From the NCBI RefSeq assembly GCF_022436485.1, contig NZ_JAKUDO010000001.1, positions 496,001 to 560,000 on the forward strand: a stretch of DNA of 64,000 nt, read 5' to 3'. How positions within the stretch are numbered: the first letter of the stretch is position 1; each line of letters begins with the position of its first letter. Positions 54,619 to 62,692 of the stretch are shown piece after piece. The notes under the pieces are model-generated. The model was not told the DNA's origin. It saw only the letters and a list, made by a program, of their open reading frames with translations, and ran no database searches. The translations under genes were made by a program, and so were the position numbers. This DNA is from Agrococcus sp. ARC_14 (GTDB lineage Bacteria; Actinomycetota; Actinomycetes; Actinomycetales; Microbacteriaceae).

Positions 54619-54699
54619 TCAGCGGCGGCGCAGCCGGATGCTGGCGATCATGCCAGCGCAGCCCGCCGTGATGGCGGTGCTGCTGCACAGGGTTCCCAT
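54619..54699 (-). CDS. Candidate 26-aa leaderless small ORF upstream of erm
   Basis: ATG 54699 opens 26 codons: MGTLCSSTAITAGC then AGMIASIRLRRR, stop TGA. A short hydrophobic stretch is followed by a basic end, as in small membrane peptides or leader peptides. TACCCT (54707-54712 on the minus strand) ends exactly seven bases before the ATG, matching the leaderless arrangement. It is in the same direction as the erm gene 173 bp downstream. Could be an independent membrane peptide or a regulatory leader; coding is not proven. Confidence 0.4.
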   Translation of the reverse strand: MGTLCSSTAITAGCAGMIASIRLRRR

Positions 54700-54757
54700 G
54701 TCATGCAGGGTAGCGCGCGAGCGCTGTGCGTGCGAGCGCGCGCGGCGAGCCGTCGCT

Positions 54758-54849
54758 GTACAGCGCAAGCCCGCCACCCGGATGCTGCGGCGATCCGACC
54801 TGCTGACCGAGATCGTGCGCGACTTCCGGGCGACGGGCTTGCGTTGTGC
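54758..54849. repeat. 92-bp element with terminal inverted repeats (copy B5)
   Basis: Degenerate left end GTACAGCGCAAGC (54758-54770) and intact right end GCTTGCGTTGTGC (54837-54849). It sits between the stop of the ABC permease and the small ORF, both on the minus strand. Confidence 0.8.
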
Positions 54850-54855
54850 GGCGCG

Positions 54856-55983
54856 CTACGCCTTCAGCGCGTCCTTCCACTTCACCATCGAGCCGGTCTT
54901 CAGCAGCGACCGCTCGTAGACGCGTGCGGCGAAGCCGATCACCAGCAGCGTGAAGGCGACCAGGATCGCGAGCGAGAGGTAGGGCTCCCACCATTCCTGC
55001 GACTGCAGGTACACGCGCATCGGCACGGCCACCGGTGCCGAGAACGGCACGTACGACATGATCTGCAGCGCCAGCGGGTTGTTGTTGAAGATGATCACCG
55101 CGATGTAGGGGAGCATCACGAGCATCATCAGCGGGCTCGTCGCGGTGCCCAGATCCTCGGCCCGCGAGACGAGCGCGGCGGCAGCGGCATAGAGCGAGGC
55201 GAGCATCACGAAGCCGACGGTGAACAGCACCACGAACCAGACGATCGGCATGCCCAGGCCGTCGAGCAGCAACTGGGAGCCGGTGATGGCACCGCCCAGC
55301 AGCACCACGGCCGCGATCAGGATGATCTGCCCGAAGGCGAGCACCGAGTTGCCGATCACCTTGCCGGAGAGGATCGCGCGGGCCGGCACGGCGGCGAGCA
55401 TGATCTCGACGATGCGCGACTGCTTCTCCTCCACGACCGACTGCGCGATCGTCTGGCCGAACGTGATCGCCGACGAGAAGAACACGATGCCGAAGGCGAT
55501 GCCGATGAAGTAGGTGAGCATCGGGTTGGGCGCGTTCGGGTCGAGCAGCTCGACCTCCGGCGTGATGCTCAGCATCTGCACGATCGTCGAGGGCGTCTCG
55601 CGGTCGCCGATCACGAGCAGGCCGCTGGGCCCGGATCCGGGGATGAGCCCGGCGTCGACCGAGCCCGCCTGCACGGCCTGCCGCACCGCATCCGCGCTGC
55701 CCAGGGTCTCGACGACGATGCCGTCCAAGCCCTGCAGCGCCGGCGCGGCGGCTGCGACCGCCGCGACGGTGGTGTCCTCGTCGAACAGCGCAGGGCCGAC
55801 GGACGAGAAGATCACGCCGGCCAGGATGAGCGCGAGCATGATGGCGCTCGAGATGATGAACGACTTCGAGCGCACGCGCACGAGGATCTCGCGCTGGGCG
55901 ACGATGCCGGTGGCCTGCCAGAAGCCGGTGCGACCGCGGTGGTTGGCGGATGCGGTGGTGGCGGGGGCGCTGCTGGCGCTCAT
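54856..55983 (-). CDS. ABC-2 type permease (NatB-like)
   Basis: A 375-aa permease: N-terminal helix (about 40-62), an extracytoplasmic domain (about 65-155), and five C-terminal helices. QSVVEEKQSRIVEIMLAAVP is the conserved cytosolic element of NatB/YhaP-type exporters. It ends MVKWKDALKA. ATGA overlap with the ATPase gene, together forming a sodium- or drug-efflux-type exporter. Substrate unknown. Confidence 0.9.
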   Translation of the reverse strand: MSASSAPATTASANHRGRTGFWQATGIVAQREILVRVRSKSFIISSAIMLALILAGVIFSSVGPALFDEDTTVAAVAAAAPALQGLDGIVVETLGSADAVRQAVQAGSVDAGLIPGSGPSGLLVIGDRETPSTIVQMLSITPEVELLDPNAPNPMLTYFIGIAFGIVFFSSAITFGQTIAQSVVEEKQSRIVEIMLAAVPARAILSGKVIGNSVLAFGQIILIAAVVLLGGAITGSQLLLDGLGMPIVWFVVLFTVGFVMLASLYAAAAALVSRAEDLGTATSPLMMLVMLPYIAVIIFNNNPLALQIMSYVPFSAPVAVPMRVYLQSQEWWEPYLSLAILVAFTLLVIGFAARVYERSLLKTGSMVKWKDALKA

Positions 55984-56861
55984 CGGACGACCTCCTGGAA
56001 GATCTCGTTCAGCGGGCGGATGGAGGGGGCGAAGCTGCGCACGCTGCCGCGCTCGATGGCGTCGCGGAGGACGCGGTCGGCGGCGTCGGGGCTGTCGGCG
56101 GAGAAGCGCACATGGCCGCCGTCGAACTCGATCACCTCGACGCCCGAGATGCCGCGCACGAAGCCGGCGTCGTCGGTCTCGAGGATCCACTCCGGGCGGG
56201 TGTGTGCGGCGCGGATCTCGGCGCGGGTTCCGGCCGCGCGCACCTCACCGTTGGCGAGGATGACGAGCGAGTCGCAGAGGCGCTCGACGACGTCGAGCTG
56301 GTGGCTCGAGAAGAGCACCGGGGCGCCGGCGCTGGCGACGTCGCGCAGCACGTCGAGGGTGGTCTCGACCGCCATCGGGTCGAGGCCCGAGAAGGGCTCG
56401 TCGAGCACGAGCGCCGTAGGGTCGTGCACGAGCGCTGCCGCGATCTGCGCGCGCTGCTGGTTGCCGAGGCTGAGCGACTCGAGCGTGTCGTGCTTGCGCT
56501 CGCCGAGGCCCAGGCGCTCGAGCAGGTCATCGGCGCGCTTGCCGGCGTCGGCCGAGGTCATGCCGTGCAGGCGGGCCAGGTAGACCAGCTGCTCGTGGAT
56601 CTTCATCTTGGGGTAGAGGCCCCGCTCCTCCGGCATGTAGCCGAACTGCGCGCGGTCGTCTGCCGTGATGGGACGCCCGTCGACCCGCACCTCGCCGCTG
56701 TCGGGAGCGAGCACGCCGAGGATGATGCGCATCGCGGTGGTCTTGCCGGCCCCGTTCGCGCCGACGAAGCCGGTGATGAGACCGTCCCGCACCTCGAAGG
56801 AGACGTCCTTGAGCGCCTGGTGCCCCTTGAAGGAGCGATGGATCGCATGGATGGAGAGCAT
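55980..56861 (-). CDS. ABC transporter ATP-binding protein (NatA/YhaQ-like)
   Basis: A 293-aa ATPase: Walker A GANGAGKTT, Q-loop YMPEERGLYPKMKIHEQLVY, signature LSLGNQQRAQIAAAL, Walker B LVLDEPFSGLDPMAVE, H-loop SSHQLDVVERL. MPEERGLYP and LSLGNQQR are characteristic of the YhaQ/NatA subgroup. The C-terminal 80 residues form an accessory domain. Start ATG 56861; partner of the permease encoded next. Confidence 0.92.
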   Translation of the reverse strand: MLSIHAIHRSFKGHQALKDVSFEVRDGLITGFVGANGAGKTTAMRIILGVLAPDSGEVRVDGRPITADDRAQFGYMPEERGLYPKMKIHEQLVYLARLHGMTSADAGKRADDLLERLGLGERKHDTLESLSLGNQQRAQIAAALVHDPTALVLDEPFSGLDPMAVETTLDVLRDVASAGAPVLFSSHQLDVVERLCDSLVILANGEVRAAGTRAEIRAAHTRPEWILETDDAGFVRGISGVEVIEFDGGHVRFSADSPDAADRVLRDAIERGSVRSFAPSIRPLNEIFQEVVR

Positions 56862-57005
56862 GCCTCGACGGTATGCGCGCCCGCGGCCGCGCGCCTCCGT
56901 CGCCCGGCTGGCCTGCGGCATCCGTCGTCCTCCCCCTCGTGGGGGAGAAGCGGGTCGGATGCGTGAGGCTGGCGCTCGGCGCGGCCGCGCGGCAGGGTGG
57001 TGGGC

Positions 57006-57686
57006 ATGGAGTTCGCCGACCGGGATGAGCCGATCCCCGAGATCCCCACGCTCGATGCGGTCGGGGCCGAGTTCCCCGTGCGTCTCGCGACGCTCGTGCC
57101 GCAGCCGGGCATCCGGGAGACCGGGGTGAACACGATCTCCTCGAGCGTGAACGACGGGCCCTTCTGCCTCGAGGCCGCGGCGATCACCTACGCGATCCTC
57201 TGGAACCCGGATGACCTCGACGACCCGGTCAACCACGTCGAGCTGCATCCCGACATCGCCGCCGCGATCGCCGACCCTTCGCCGAAGCTGCCCGCTGTCG
57301 CGGTGGAGATGCTGCAGTGGGCTCGGTTCCCCTCCGCTTACGAGGCCGTGCAGACGCACGTGCTCGATGAGGATGAGTCGGTGGCCGATCGGCTCGCGCT
57401 CCACATGCGCAACGTGATCGGCAACACCTTCCGCGAGCAGCGCGACCCGACGCCCCAGCTGCCGTGGAGCTTCATCGACCCGCCCGTCGAGCGCGACGCG
57501 GTTGACGCATCCGTCGTCGTCGATGGGGTCGAGCTGCCGGCCGTCTCGATCGACGACGAGCACGTGACGGGCGTCGGGGTCGAGCTCGACGACGCCGTCG
57601 CGACGGTCGTGCTCGCGAAGCACCTGCTGCCGCTCGTGCGGCTGGAGTTGACGCGGCGACCGCGGCCGGCGGAGGGGAAGGGCTAG
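57006..57686 (+). CDS. Hypothetical protein
   Basis: A 226-aa soluble protein I cannot assign. It is acidic and rich in Pro/Val: DEPIPEIPTLDAVGAEFPVR, FCLEAAAITYAILWNPDDLD, WARFPSAYEAVQTHVLDEDE, WSFIDPPVERDAVDASVVVD. Start ATG 57006; GTG 56997 would add three residues. Divergent from the ABC ATPase gene and convergent with the RibD-like gene. Confidence 0.6.
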   Translation: MEFADRDEPIPEIPTLDAVGAEFPVRLATLVPQPGIRETGVNTISSSVNDGPFCLEAAAITYAILWNPDDLDDPVNHVELHPDIAAAIADPSPKLPAVAVEMLQWARFPSAYEAVQTHVLDEDESVADRLALHMRNVIGNTFREQRDPTPQLPWSFIDPPVERDAVDASVVVDGVELPAVSIDDEHVTGVGVELDDAVATVVLAKHLLPLVRLELTRRPRPAEGKG

Positions 57687-57717
57687 ACCGTTCGGCCGAC
57701 CAACTGGCTCCTGCGCC

Positions 57718-58287
57718 TCATCGCGGCGCGACTGCGTAGTCGCTGACGAGGTGGCCCGAGGGGAGCGCCGTCGCCGACTCGAGCCGCAGCACCTGCTGGC
57801 CGATGCCAGCCGGCGTGAACCGCAGCCCCTCGCCGATCAGCACCGGGCAGGTGCGCAGCCGCAGCCGCGTGACGAGGCCCGCCTCGAACAGGGCGTTCGC
57901 CAGCTGCAGCGAGCCCCAGACGATGATCGAGCCGAAGCGGCCCTCGAGGCCGCGCACCGCATCCGTGGCGCTCGGCTCGGGGCGGAGGATCTCGATCTCG
58001 GTGTCGCCCCACGGCGCCCGCTCGAGCGTCGATGAGACGACGAGCTTCGGCAGTCGGTTGATGATCGGGGCGACGCGCTCGACCACCGGGTCGGCGGTCG
58101 GCCAGTAGCCCGCGAACATCTCGTAGGTGCGGCGGCCGAACAGGATCGCCTCGACCGAGGCGAGCATCTCCAGCTGCGCCTCATCGGTGAGATCGTCGCC
58201 CGGCGTGGTGGCATCCACGAACCGCATGCCGCCATCCGGCTCGGCCGCGAAGCCGTCGGCGGAGACGATCTGCTCGACCGTGATCAT
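57718..58287 (-). CDS. Dihydrofolate reductase (RibD C-terminal) family protein
   Basis: A 189-aa reductase-fold protein: MITVEQIVSADGFAAEPDGG, ILFGRRTYEMFAGYWPTADP, LRLRTCPVLIGEGLRFTPAG. It is only moderately similar to the 22.5-kb protein. Third gene of ArsR-SRPBCC-DHFR, coupled by ATGA overlap. Such trios are common in actinobacteria, but their substrate is unknown. Confidence 0.85.
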   Translation of the reverse strand: MITVEQIVSADGFAAEPDGGMRFVDATTPGDDLTDEAQLEMLASVEAILFGRRTYEMFAGYWPTADPVVERVAPIINRLPKLVVSSTLERAPWGDTEIEILRPEPSATDAVRGLEGRFGSIIVWGSLQLANALFEAGLVTRLRLRTCPVLIGEGLRFTPAGIGQQVLRLESATALPSGHLVSDYAVAPR

Positions 58288-58733
58288 GCGCGCGCCAGCG
58301 TCTGGTCGAGCTCCTCGAAGGCCTCGGTCCAGCCCAGGAAGACCCCGTGATCGCTCGGGCGGTCGTCGCCCATGCCCAGCAGGTGGAAGGTCATCTCGCA
58401 CTGCCCGTCGGGCAGCTCGGCGAGGTCGATCGTGATGATCGGCGACTCGCGCTCGTCGTCACCGGGGTCGGTCCACGTGAACCGCAGCCGCTCCGGCTCG
58501 CGCACCTCGAGGTACTCACCGCCCGTCGGGTACTCCGTGCCGTCGGGGATCACCATCGTGTAGGCATAGCTGCCGCCCTCGCGCAGGTCGATGGCGACCG
58601 TGCCATCCTTCGTCACCACCTCGTGCGGGTGCCACCACTGCGCGGCGATCGCCGGGTCGGTCCAGGCGCGCCAGACGGCCTCCCGCGGCGCATCGAACGT
58701 GCGCGTGATCGTGAACTGCTTGGTCTCCATCAC
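58284..58733 (-). CDS. SRPBCC (AHSA1-like) domain protein
   Basis: A 149-aa helix-grip fold protein: QFTITRTFDAPREAVWRAWT, AAQWWHPHEVVTKDGTVAID, TFHLLGMGDDRPSDHGVFLG, ending GWTEAFEELDQTLARA, a textbook AHSA1/START-like profile with a hydrophobic cavity. Located between ArsR and DHFR genes, all overlapped by ATGA, so one protein set. Ligand unknown. Confidence 0.9.
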   Translation of the reverse strand: MMETKQFTITRTFDAPREAVWRAWTDPAIAAQWWHPHEVVTKDGTVAIDLREGGSYAYTMVIPDGTEYPTGGEYLEVREPERLRFTWTDPGDDERESPIITIDLAELPDGQCEMTFHLLGMGDDRPSDHGVFLGWTEAFEELDQTLARA

Positions 58734-59131
58734 TCCTCCTCCTGTTCACCGACGGATGTGTCGGCCTGGTTCCTGGCATCGGTTGCGGTTGCGGTTGCGG
58801 GGTCGCCGACGAGCGCGGCAAGCGTCGCGTCGAGGCGGTCGAAGCGCGACTGCCACGCGGCGCGATGCTCGGTGACCCACTGCTCGGCGTCGTCGAGGCC
58901 CTCGGGGCGCAGCGTGCAGCTGCGCCACTGACCCTGGCGTGTGCGTTCGATGAGGCCCGCGTGCTCGAGCACGCCGAGGTGCTGCGAAACGGCCGGGCGG
59001 CTCATGGCGAAGGGTTCGGCCAGCTCTCCGACCGTCGCGGCGCCCGCCGCGAGCCGGTCGAGCATCGCACGCCGCGTCGGGTCGGCGAGCGCGAAGAAGA
59101 TGCGGCTGAGGGGATCGGTCGCGATCGGCAT
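58730..59131 (-). CDS. ArsR-family transcriptional regulator
   Basis: A 133-aa winged-helix repressor: FALADPTRRAMLDRLAAGAA, ELAEPFAMSRPAVSQHLGVL, RTRQGQWRSCTLRPEGLDDA. No Cys cluster for metals, so it belongs to the group paired with SRPBCC proteins that sense organic ligands or other signals. The palindrome CTTACGTAAG lies 11 bp upstream of its ATG and is the likely operator. First of the three-gene operon. Confidence 0.9.
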   Translation of the reverse strand: MPIATDPLSRIFFALADPTRRAMLDRLAAGAATVGELAEPFAMSRPAVSQHLGVLEHAGLIERTRQGQWRSCTLRPEGLDDAEQWVTEHRAAWQSRFDRLDATLAALVGDPATATATDARNQADTSVGEQEEE

Positions 59132-59142
59132 GTCGGCACTTC

Positions 59143-59152
59143 CTTACGTAAG
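59143..59152. promoter_or_regulatory. Palindrome CTTACGTAAG upstream of the ArsR operon
   Basis: A perfect 10-bp palindrome in an AT-rich patch 11 bp before the arsR-like start codon. Likely operator. Confidence 0.6.
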
Positions 59153-59266
59153 CAACTGCCTACATGATGCGCCCGCGCATCCGCCGTGTCAACCCCATCA
59201 CTCGCTGCAGCACTCGCCTCTTTCGCCCGGCCCATGAGAGGGGAGGGGAGGAGGCGGGGCGCTTGC

Positions 59267-59671
59267 TCAGCGAGCCGCGCGGCGGCGCAGCGCCAGCTCT
59301 CGCAGCCCCAGGAACAGCGGGAAGGTGAACGCGACCGCCACCGCGAAGCTCAGCACCACGAGCACCCACGCCCACCGTGCCCATCCCAGCCGCGCGCCCT
59401 CGACGAGCATGAAGACCGAAGCTGCGACGGCGACGACGATGATGTCGACCGCCGCCGACGAGCTCGCCGCGTTGGCGAACCAGCCCTCGAGGTAGCCGAA
59501 CTCTGGACCCGAGCCGAAGAAGGCGATGTTGAACCACCAGGTGCCGACGAGCCCGACGCCGGCGAGCGCGAACCAGATGATGGCGAACGTCAGGCTGCGC
59601 GGCGCTGTGGGCATCGCCCGCGGTGCGGCCTGCACTCCGCCCACAGGCGGCACCTCGACCTCGAGCTCCAT
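59267..59671 (-). CDS. DUF2834 membrane protein
   Basis: A 134-aa four-helix membrane protein of the DUF2834 type: FALAGVGLVGTWWFNIAFFG, YLEGWFANAASSSAAVDIIV, VAASVFMLVEGARLGWARWA, FPLFLGLRELALRRRA. Helices at about 22-42, 63-84, 95-112 and 100-125. Function unknown. Start ATG 59671 rather than an upstream in-frame codon because it excludes a basic run. Confidence 0.85.
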   Translation of the reverse strand: MELEVEVPPVGGVQAAPRAMPTAPRSLTFAIIWFALAGVGLVGTWWFNIAFFGSGPEFGYLEGWFANAASSSAAVDIIVVAVAASVFMLVEGARLGWARWAWVLVVLSFAVAVAFTFPLFLGLRELALRRRAAR

Positions 59672-59707
59672 GCGCCGACCATAGCGACGGCCGCCCACGC
59701 GCTCCGG

Positions 59708-60436
59708 TCAGCCGCGCGGTGCGACCACCCCGTGCTCGTACGCCCAGATCACCGCGTGGATGCGGTCGCGGATCCCCAGCTTCAGCAGCACGTTCGACAC
59801 GTGCGTCTTCACGGTCGCCTCGCCGACGAAGAGCTCCTTGGCGATCTCGGCGTTCGAGCGTCCCTTCGCGAGCAGCAGCAGCGTCTGGTGCTCGCGCTCG
59901 GTGAGCTGCTCGAGCTCAGGTGCGGGGGCGGATGGGTGGGGCTCGGTCGGGGCGGACGGGTCACGGGGTCTCGTGACGCCGCCTTCGGCGGCTCCTCGAC
60001 CGGCGGGGCCGCCGGCGGGAGTCGCGAACCGCTCGATCACCCGCCGCGTCACCTCCGGCGAGAGCAGCGCGTCGCCGCGGGCGAGCGCGTGCACCGCGTC
60101 GATCAGGTGCTCGGGCTCCGCGGTCTTCAGCAGGAAGCCCGAGGCGCCGGCCGAGAGTGCCTCGAACAGGAAATCCTCGCGGTCGAAGGTCGTCAGCATG
60201 AGCACGGCCGCGTGCGACGGGCCAGCGATGATCTGCCTGGTCGCCTCGAGCCCATCCATCACCGGCATCTGCACGTCCATGCAGATCACGTCGGGCTGCA
60301 GCTCGGCGGCGAGCCGCTCGCCCTCGGCACCGTCCTTCGCCTGGCCGACGACCTCGAAGCCCGGCTCGCTCGAGAGGATCGTCTCGAAGCCCGCGCGCAC
60401 GAGCGCCTGATCGTCCACCAGCAGCACGCGCGTCAC
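59708..60436 (-). CDS. NarL/LuxR-type response regulator
   Basis: A 242-aa response regulator. The receiver spans 1-120 with phospho-acceptor Asp54 in VICMDVQMPVMDGLEATRQI, acidic pocket LLVDDQ and the late Lys in GFLLKTAEPEHL. The LuxR DNA-binding domain is 178-240 (LTEREHQTLLLLAKGRSNAE; IAKELFVGEATVKTHVSNVL). The linker (about 145-175) is unusually long, and part of it is encoded by a REP-type repeat (59968-60003). Start GTG 60436 (GTG 60445 possible). Partner of the upstream histidine kinase. Confidence 0.9.
   Translation of the reverse strand: MTRVLLVDDQALVRAGFETILSSEPGFEVVGQAKDGAEGERLAAELQPDVICMDVQMPVMDGLEATRQIIAGPSHAAVLMLTTFDREDFLFEALSAGASGFLLKTAEPEHLIDAVHALARGDALLSPEVTRRVIERFATPAGGPAGRGAAEGGVTRPRDPSAPTEPHPSAPAPELEQLTEREHQTLLLLAKGRSNAEIAKELFVGEATVKTHVSNVLLKLGIRDRIHAVIWAYEHGVVAPRG
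59968..60003. repeat. REP-like palindrome inside the response regulator gene
   Basis: GTCTCGTGACG followed by GCCGCCTTCGGCGGC and TCCTCGACC, the inverse form of the TCGAGGAG/GTCACGAGAC family. It is in frame and encodes part of the linker between receiver and HTH. Confidence 0.75.
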
Positions 60437-60459
60437 GGCTGCCACGCTATCCGGCGCCG

Positions 60460-61719
60460 TCACGACGGCTTGCCGCTGGTGCGCTCGGGCGACGGCAAGC
60501 CGGCGCTCGGCGGCGAGGGCACCCGCGCCCGCACCAGCCACCCGCCGCGCGAGCGTGGACCCACCTCGAGCGCCCCGCCGAGCGCGCCGATGCGCTCCCG
60601 CATGCCCAGCACGCCGGCGCCCGCGCCGTGCTCACCGCTGCCGCCGCCGCGGCCGTCATCGGCGATCTCGACCTCGAGCTCGCCGGGCAGGAACCGCACC
60701 CGCACATCCACCTGCGCCGTCGCCCCGGCGTGCTTGCGCGCGTTCGTGAGCGCCTCCTGCACGACGCGGAACGCCGTCAGCCCCACCATCGGCGGCACTG
60801 CCCGCGGTGTGCCGATCTCGACCAGCGTCACCTGCTGCCCGGCGACCCGCGCTGCCTCGAGGAGCTCCGGGAGCCCGTCGAGGCCGGGGGCGGATGCGGT
60901 GCCGTCGTCATCGGATCGGAGCGTCACCACGAGCGACCGCAGCTCGCCGATCGCGTCGCGCGCCGACTGCTCGACGTGCCGCAGCGCATCCGATGCACGC
61001 TCCGGGTCCGAGCCGAGCACGCGCCTGGCCGCACCTGCCTGCACCCCCATCGCCGACACGTGGTGCGCCACCACGTCGTGCAGCTCGCGTGCGATGCGCA
61101 CGCGCTCGAGCGAGACGGCCTGCTCGGCCAGCTGCGCCTGCTGCGCCTGGATCTCGGCGTGCGCATCGGCCAGCCGCTGCTGCTCGACGGCGCTCGCCCA
61201 GGCGCGGTCGCCGAAGAGCCAGGCGGCGCCGAAGTAGGCGATGTTGATGATGATCTGGATGATCAGAATGGCGAAGTAGGCCGAGACGCCGCGCTCGCCG
61301 GTCTCCGGGTGGAAGAACCCGCGCACGGCCGACGACGCGAGCCAGGCGGCCATCCCGATCGCGATCAGCGTGCGCGACCACAGTGCGACCTTGCGGTTCG
61401 CCTCCCACGCGCCGATCGAGTAGAAGCCCATGAACAGCGCCACCTGCGACGCATAGAGCTCGATGGAGCCGAGCTCGACCGCGGTGACGTAGATCGCGAT
61501 CTGCGCGATCGCGGCGGGCAGCGGCCACCGCCGGCGAGCGAGCAGCGGCAGTGCCAGCAGGGTGGCGAACAGCATCGCGACCCAGATCGGCACGCCGATC
61601 ATCTGCAGCCCGGTCTGGGCGCTCAGCACCACCAGCACACAGCCGGCGAGCGCCAGCACGCCCGCCAGCAGGATGTCGGCGCGCAGCGAGCTCGCGTCGG
61701 GGTCGGGGCGCACGGGCAT
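60460..61719 (-). CDS. Sensor histidine kinase (NarL/DesK type)
   Basis: A 419-aa kinase with about five membrane helices in the first 170 residues and short loops, so no large extracellular sensor. A coiled coil (SAVEQQRLADAHAEIQAQQA) leads to the HisKA_3 dimerisation helix with His214 in RIARELHDVVAHHVSAMGV. The ATPase domain has N-box EALTNARKHA and G-box ADDGRGGG. Start ATG 61719. It precedes its response regulator by 23 bp. Stimulus unknown; multi-TM DesK-like kinases often sense membrane state. Confidence 0.92.
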   Translation of the reverse strand: MPVRPDPDASSLRADILLAGVLALAGCVLVVLSAQTGLQMIGVPIWVAMLFATLLALPLLARRRWPLPAAIAQIAIYVTAVELGSIELYASQVALFMGFYSIGAWEANRKVALWSRTLIAIGMAAWLASSAVRGFFHPETGERGVSAYFAILIIQIIINIAYFGAAWLFGDRAWASAVEQQRLADAHAEIQAQQAQLAEQAVSLERVRIARELHDVVAHHVSAMGVQAGAARRVLGSDPERASDALRHVEQSARDAIGELRSLVVTLRSDDDGTASAPGLDGLPELLEAARVAGQQVTLVEIGTPRAVPPMVGLTAFRVVQEALTNARKHAGATAQVDVRVRFLPGELEVEIADDGRGGGSGEHGAGAGVLGMRERIGALGGALEVGPRSRGGWLVRARVPSPPSAGLPSPERTSGKPS

Positions 61720-61833
61720 GCGCACCAGCGTAGGTGCGCGGCGTCGGCGGGCGCCTCCGCCGTGGGGCGGGCGGATGCGTCGGGCCGACTCCGCCGTGCG
61801 GGGGAGTGCGGGCTGCGTGCTCCAAACTCCCTC

Positions 61834-61887
61834 TTGCGCTCGCGGTACTCAGCGCTACTATGTACCAGTAGTCAATAACACTGAGTA
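61834..61887 (+). promoter_or_regulatory. Promoter and inverted repeats before the PadR operon
   Basis: TTGCGC (61834-61839), 16 bp, TACTAT (61856-61861) is a good promoter. CTACT-N7-AGTAG (61855-61871) straddles the -10 box, and TACTCAG (61846-61852) with CTGAGTA (61881-61887) form an outer inverted repeat. Both are likely PadR operators. Confidence 0.65.
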
Positions 61888-61917
61888 GCAGACACCGAGC
61901 ACCGAAGGCGGGACCGC

Positions 61918-62304
61918 ATGGGCAGACAGATGACCGAGATGCTGAAGGGCACGCTCGAAGGCATCATCCTCGCGATCCTCGCCGTGCGCCCGGCATACGG
62001 CTACGAGATCACCGCCCGCCTCCGCGAGGAGGGCTTCACCGAGATCGCGGAGGGCACCATCTATGCTCTGCTGCTGCGCATCGAGCAGCGCGGGCTCGTG
62101 GATGTCGAGCGGGTGCCCTCGGAGAAGGGCCCCCCGCGCAAGGTCTTCTCCCTCAACAGCCAGGGTCGCGAGGCCCTCGAAGAGTTCTGGGGAACGTGGA
62201 GCTTCCTGGCAGGGCGCATCGCACAGCTCCACGACGACGCAGCGCCCGGGCGCGAGCCCAGGGACACCGCCGGGCACACCGCCGGGCAAGAAGAAGGAGC
62301 ATGA
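61918..62304 (+). CDS. PadR-family transcriptional regulator
   Basis: A 128-aa PadR protein: MLKGTLEGIILAILAVRPAY, GYEITARLREEGFTEIAEGT, IYALLLRIEQRGLVDVERVP, PPRKVFSLNSQGREALEEFW. A winged helix with a short C-terminal helix. Controls the drug-efflux-type ABC genes that follow, as in many Actinobacteria. ATGA overlap with the next gene; four-gene operon to the window end. Confidence 0.92.
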   Translation: MGRQMTEMLKGTLEGIILAILAVRPAYGYEITARLREEGFTEIAEGTIYALLLRIEQRGLVDVERVPSEKGPPRKVFSLNSQGREALEEFWGTWSFLAGRIAQLHDDAAPGREPRDTAGHTAGQEEGA

Positions 62305-62669
62305 CCATGGCCAAGAACTGGCTGGAGATCGTCACCGGATCCCTCGAGGAGAAGAAGCGCTGGCGGCAGTACGTGGCGCAGAAGAAGCAGCTGCCGAAGG
62401 CCTACCGCACCGCCATCGACGGAATCGAGCGCTACCTCATGTACTCGGGCTCGATCGTCAAGGGCGACGTGCTCATGCGGATGAACGAAGACCTCCTCGA
62501 GCTCTTCGAGACCGCTGCCGCCGATGGCACGCCCATCCGCGACATCGTCGGCGACGACCCCGTCGAGTTCGCCGACACCTTCATGCAGAACTACGCAGAT
62601 GGCCAGTGGATCGCCAAGGAGCGCAAGCGCCTCACCGACGCGATCGACGACGCCACCCAGACCGACTGA
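62301..62669 (+). CDS. DUF1048 family protein
   Basis: A 122-aa helical protein of the DUF1048 family: LEIVTGSLEEKKRWRQYVAQ, KKQLPKAYRTAIDGIERYLM, LFETAAADGTPIRDIVGDDP, FADTFMQNYADGQWIAKERK. Such proteins are repeatedly encoded between PadR regulators and DrrA/B-type transporters, but their function is not known. Starts at ATG 62301 in an overlap with the padR stop; ATG 62307 is an alternative. Confidence 0.85.
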   Translation: MTMAKNWLEIVTGSLEEKKRWRQYVAQKKQLPKAYRTAIDGIERYLMYSGSIVKGDVLMRMNEDLLELFETAAADGTPIRDIVGDDPVEFADTFMQNYADGQWIAKERKRLTDAIDDATQTD

Positions 62670-62692
62670 GCGTCGGAGAGACAGAGACCACC

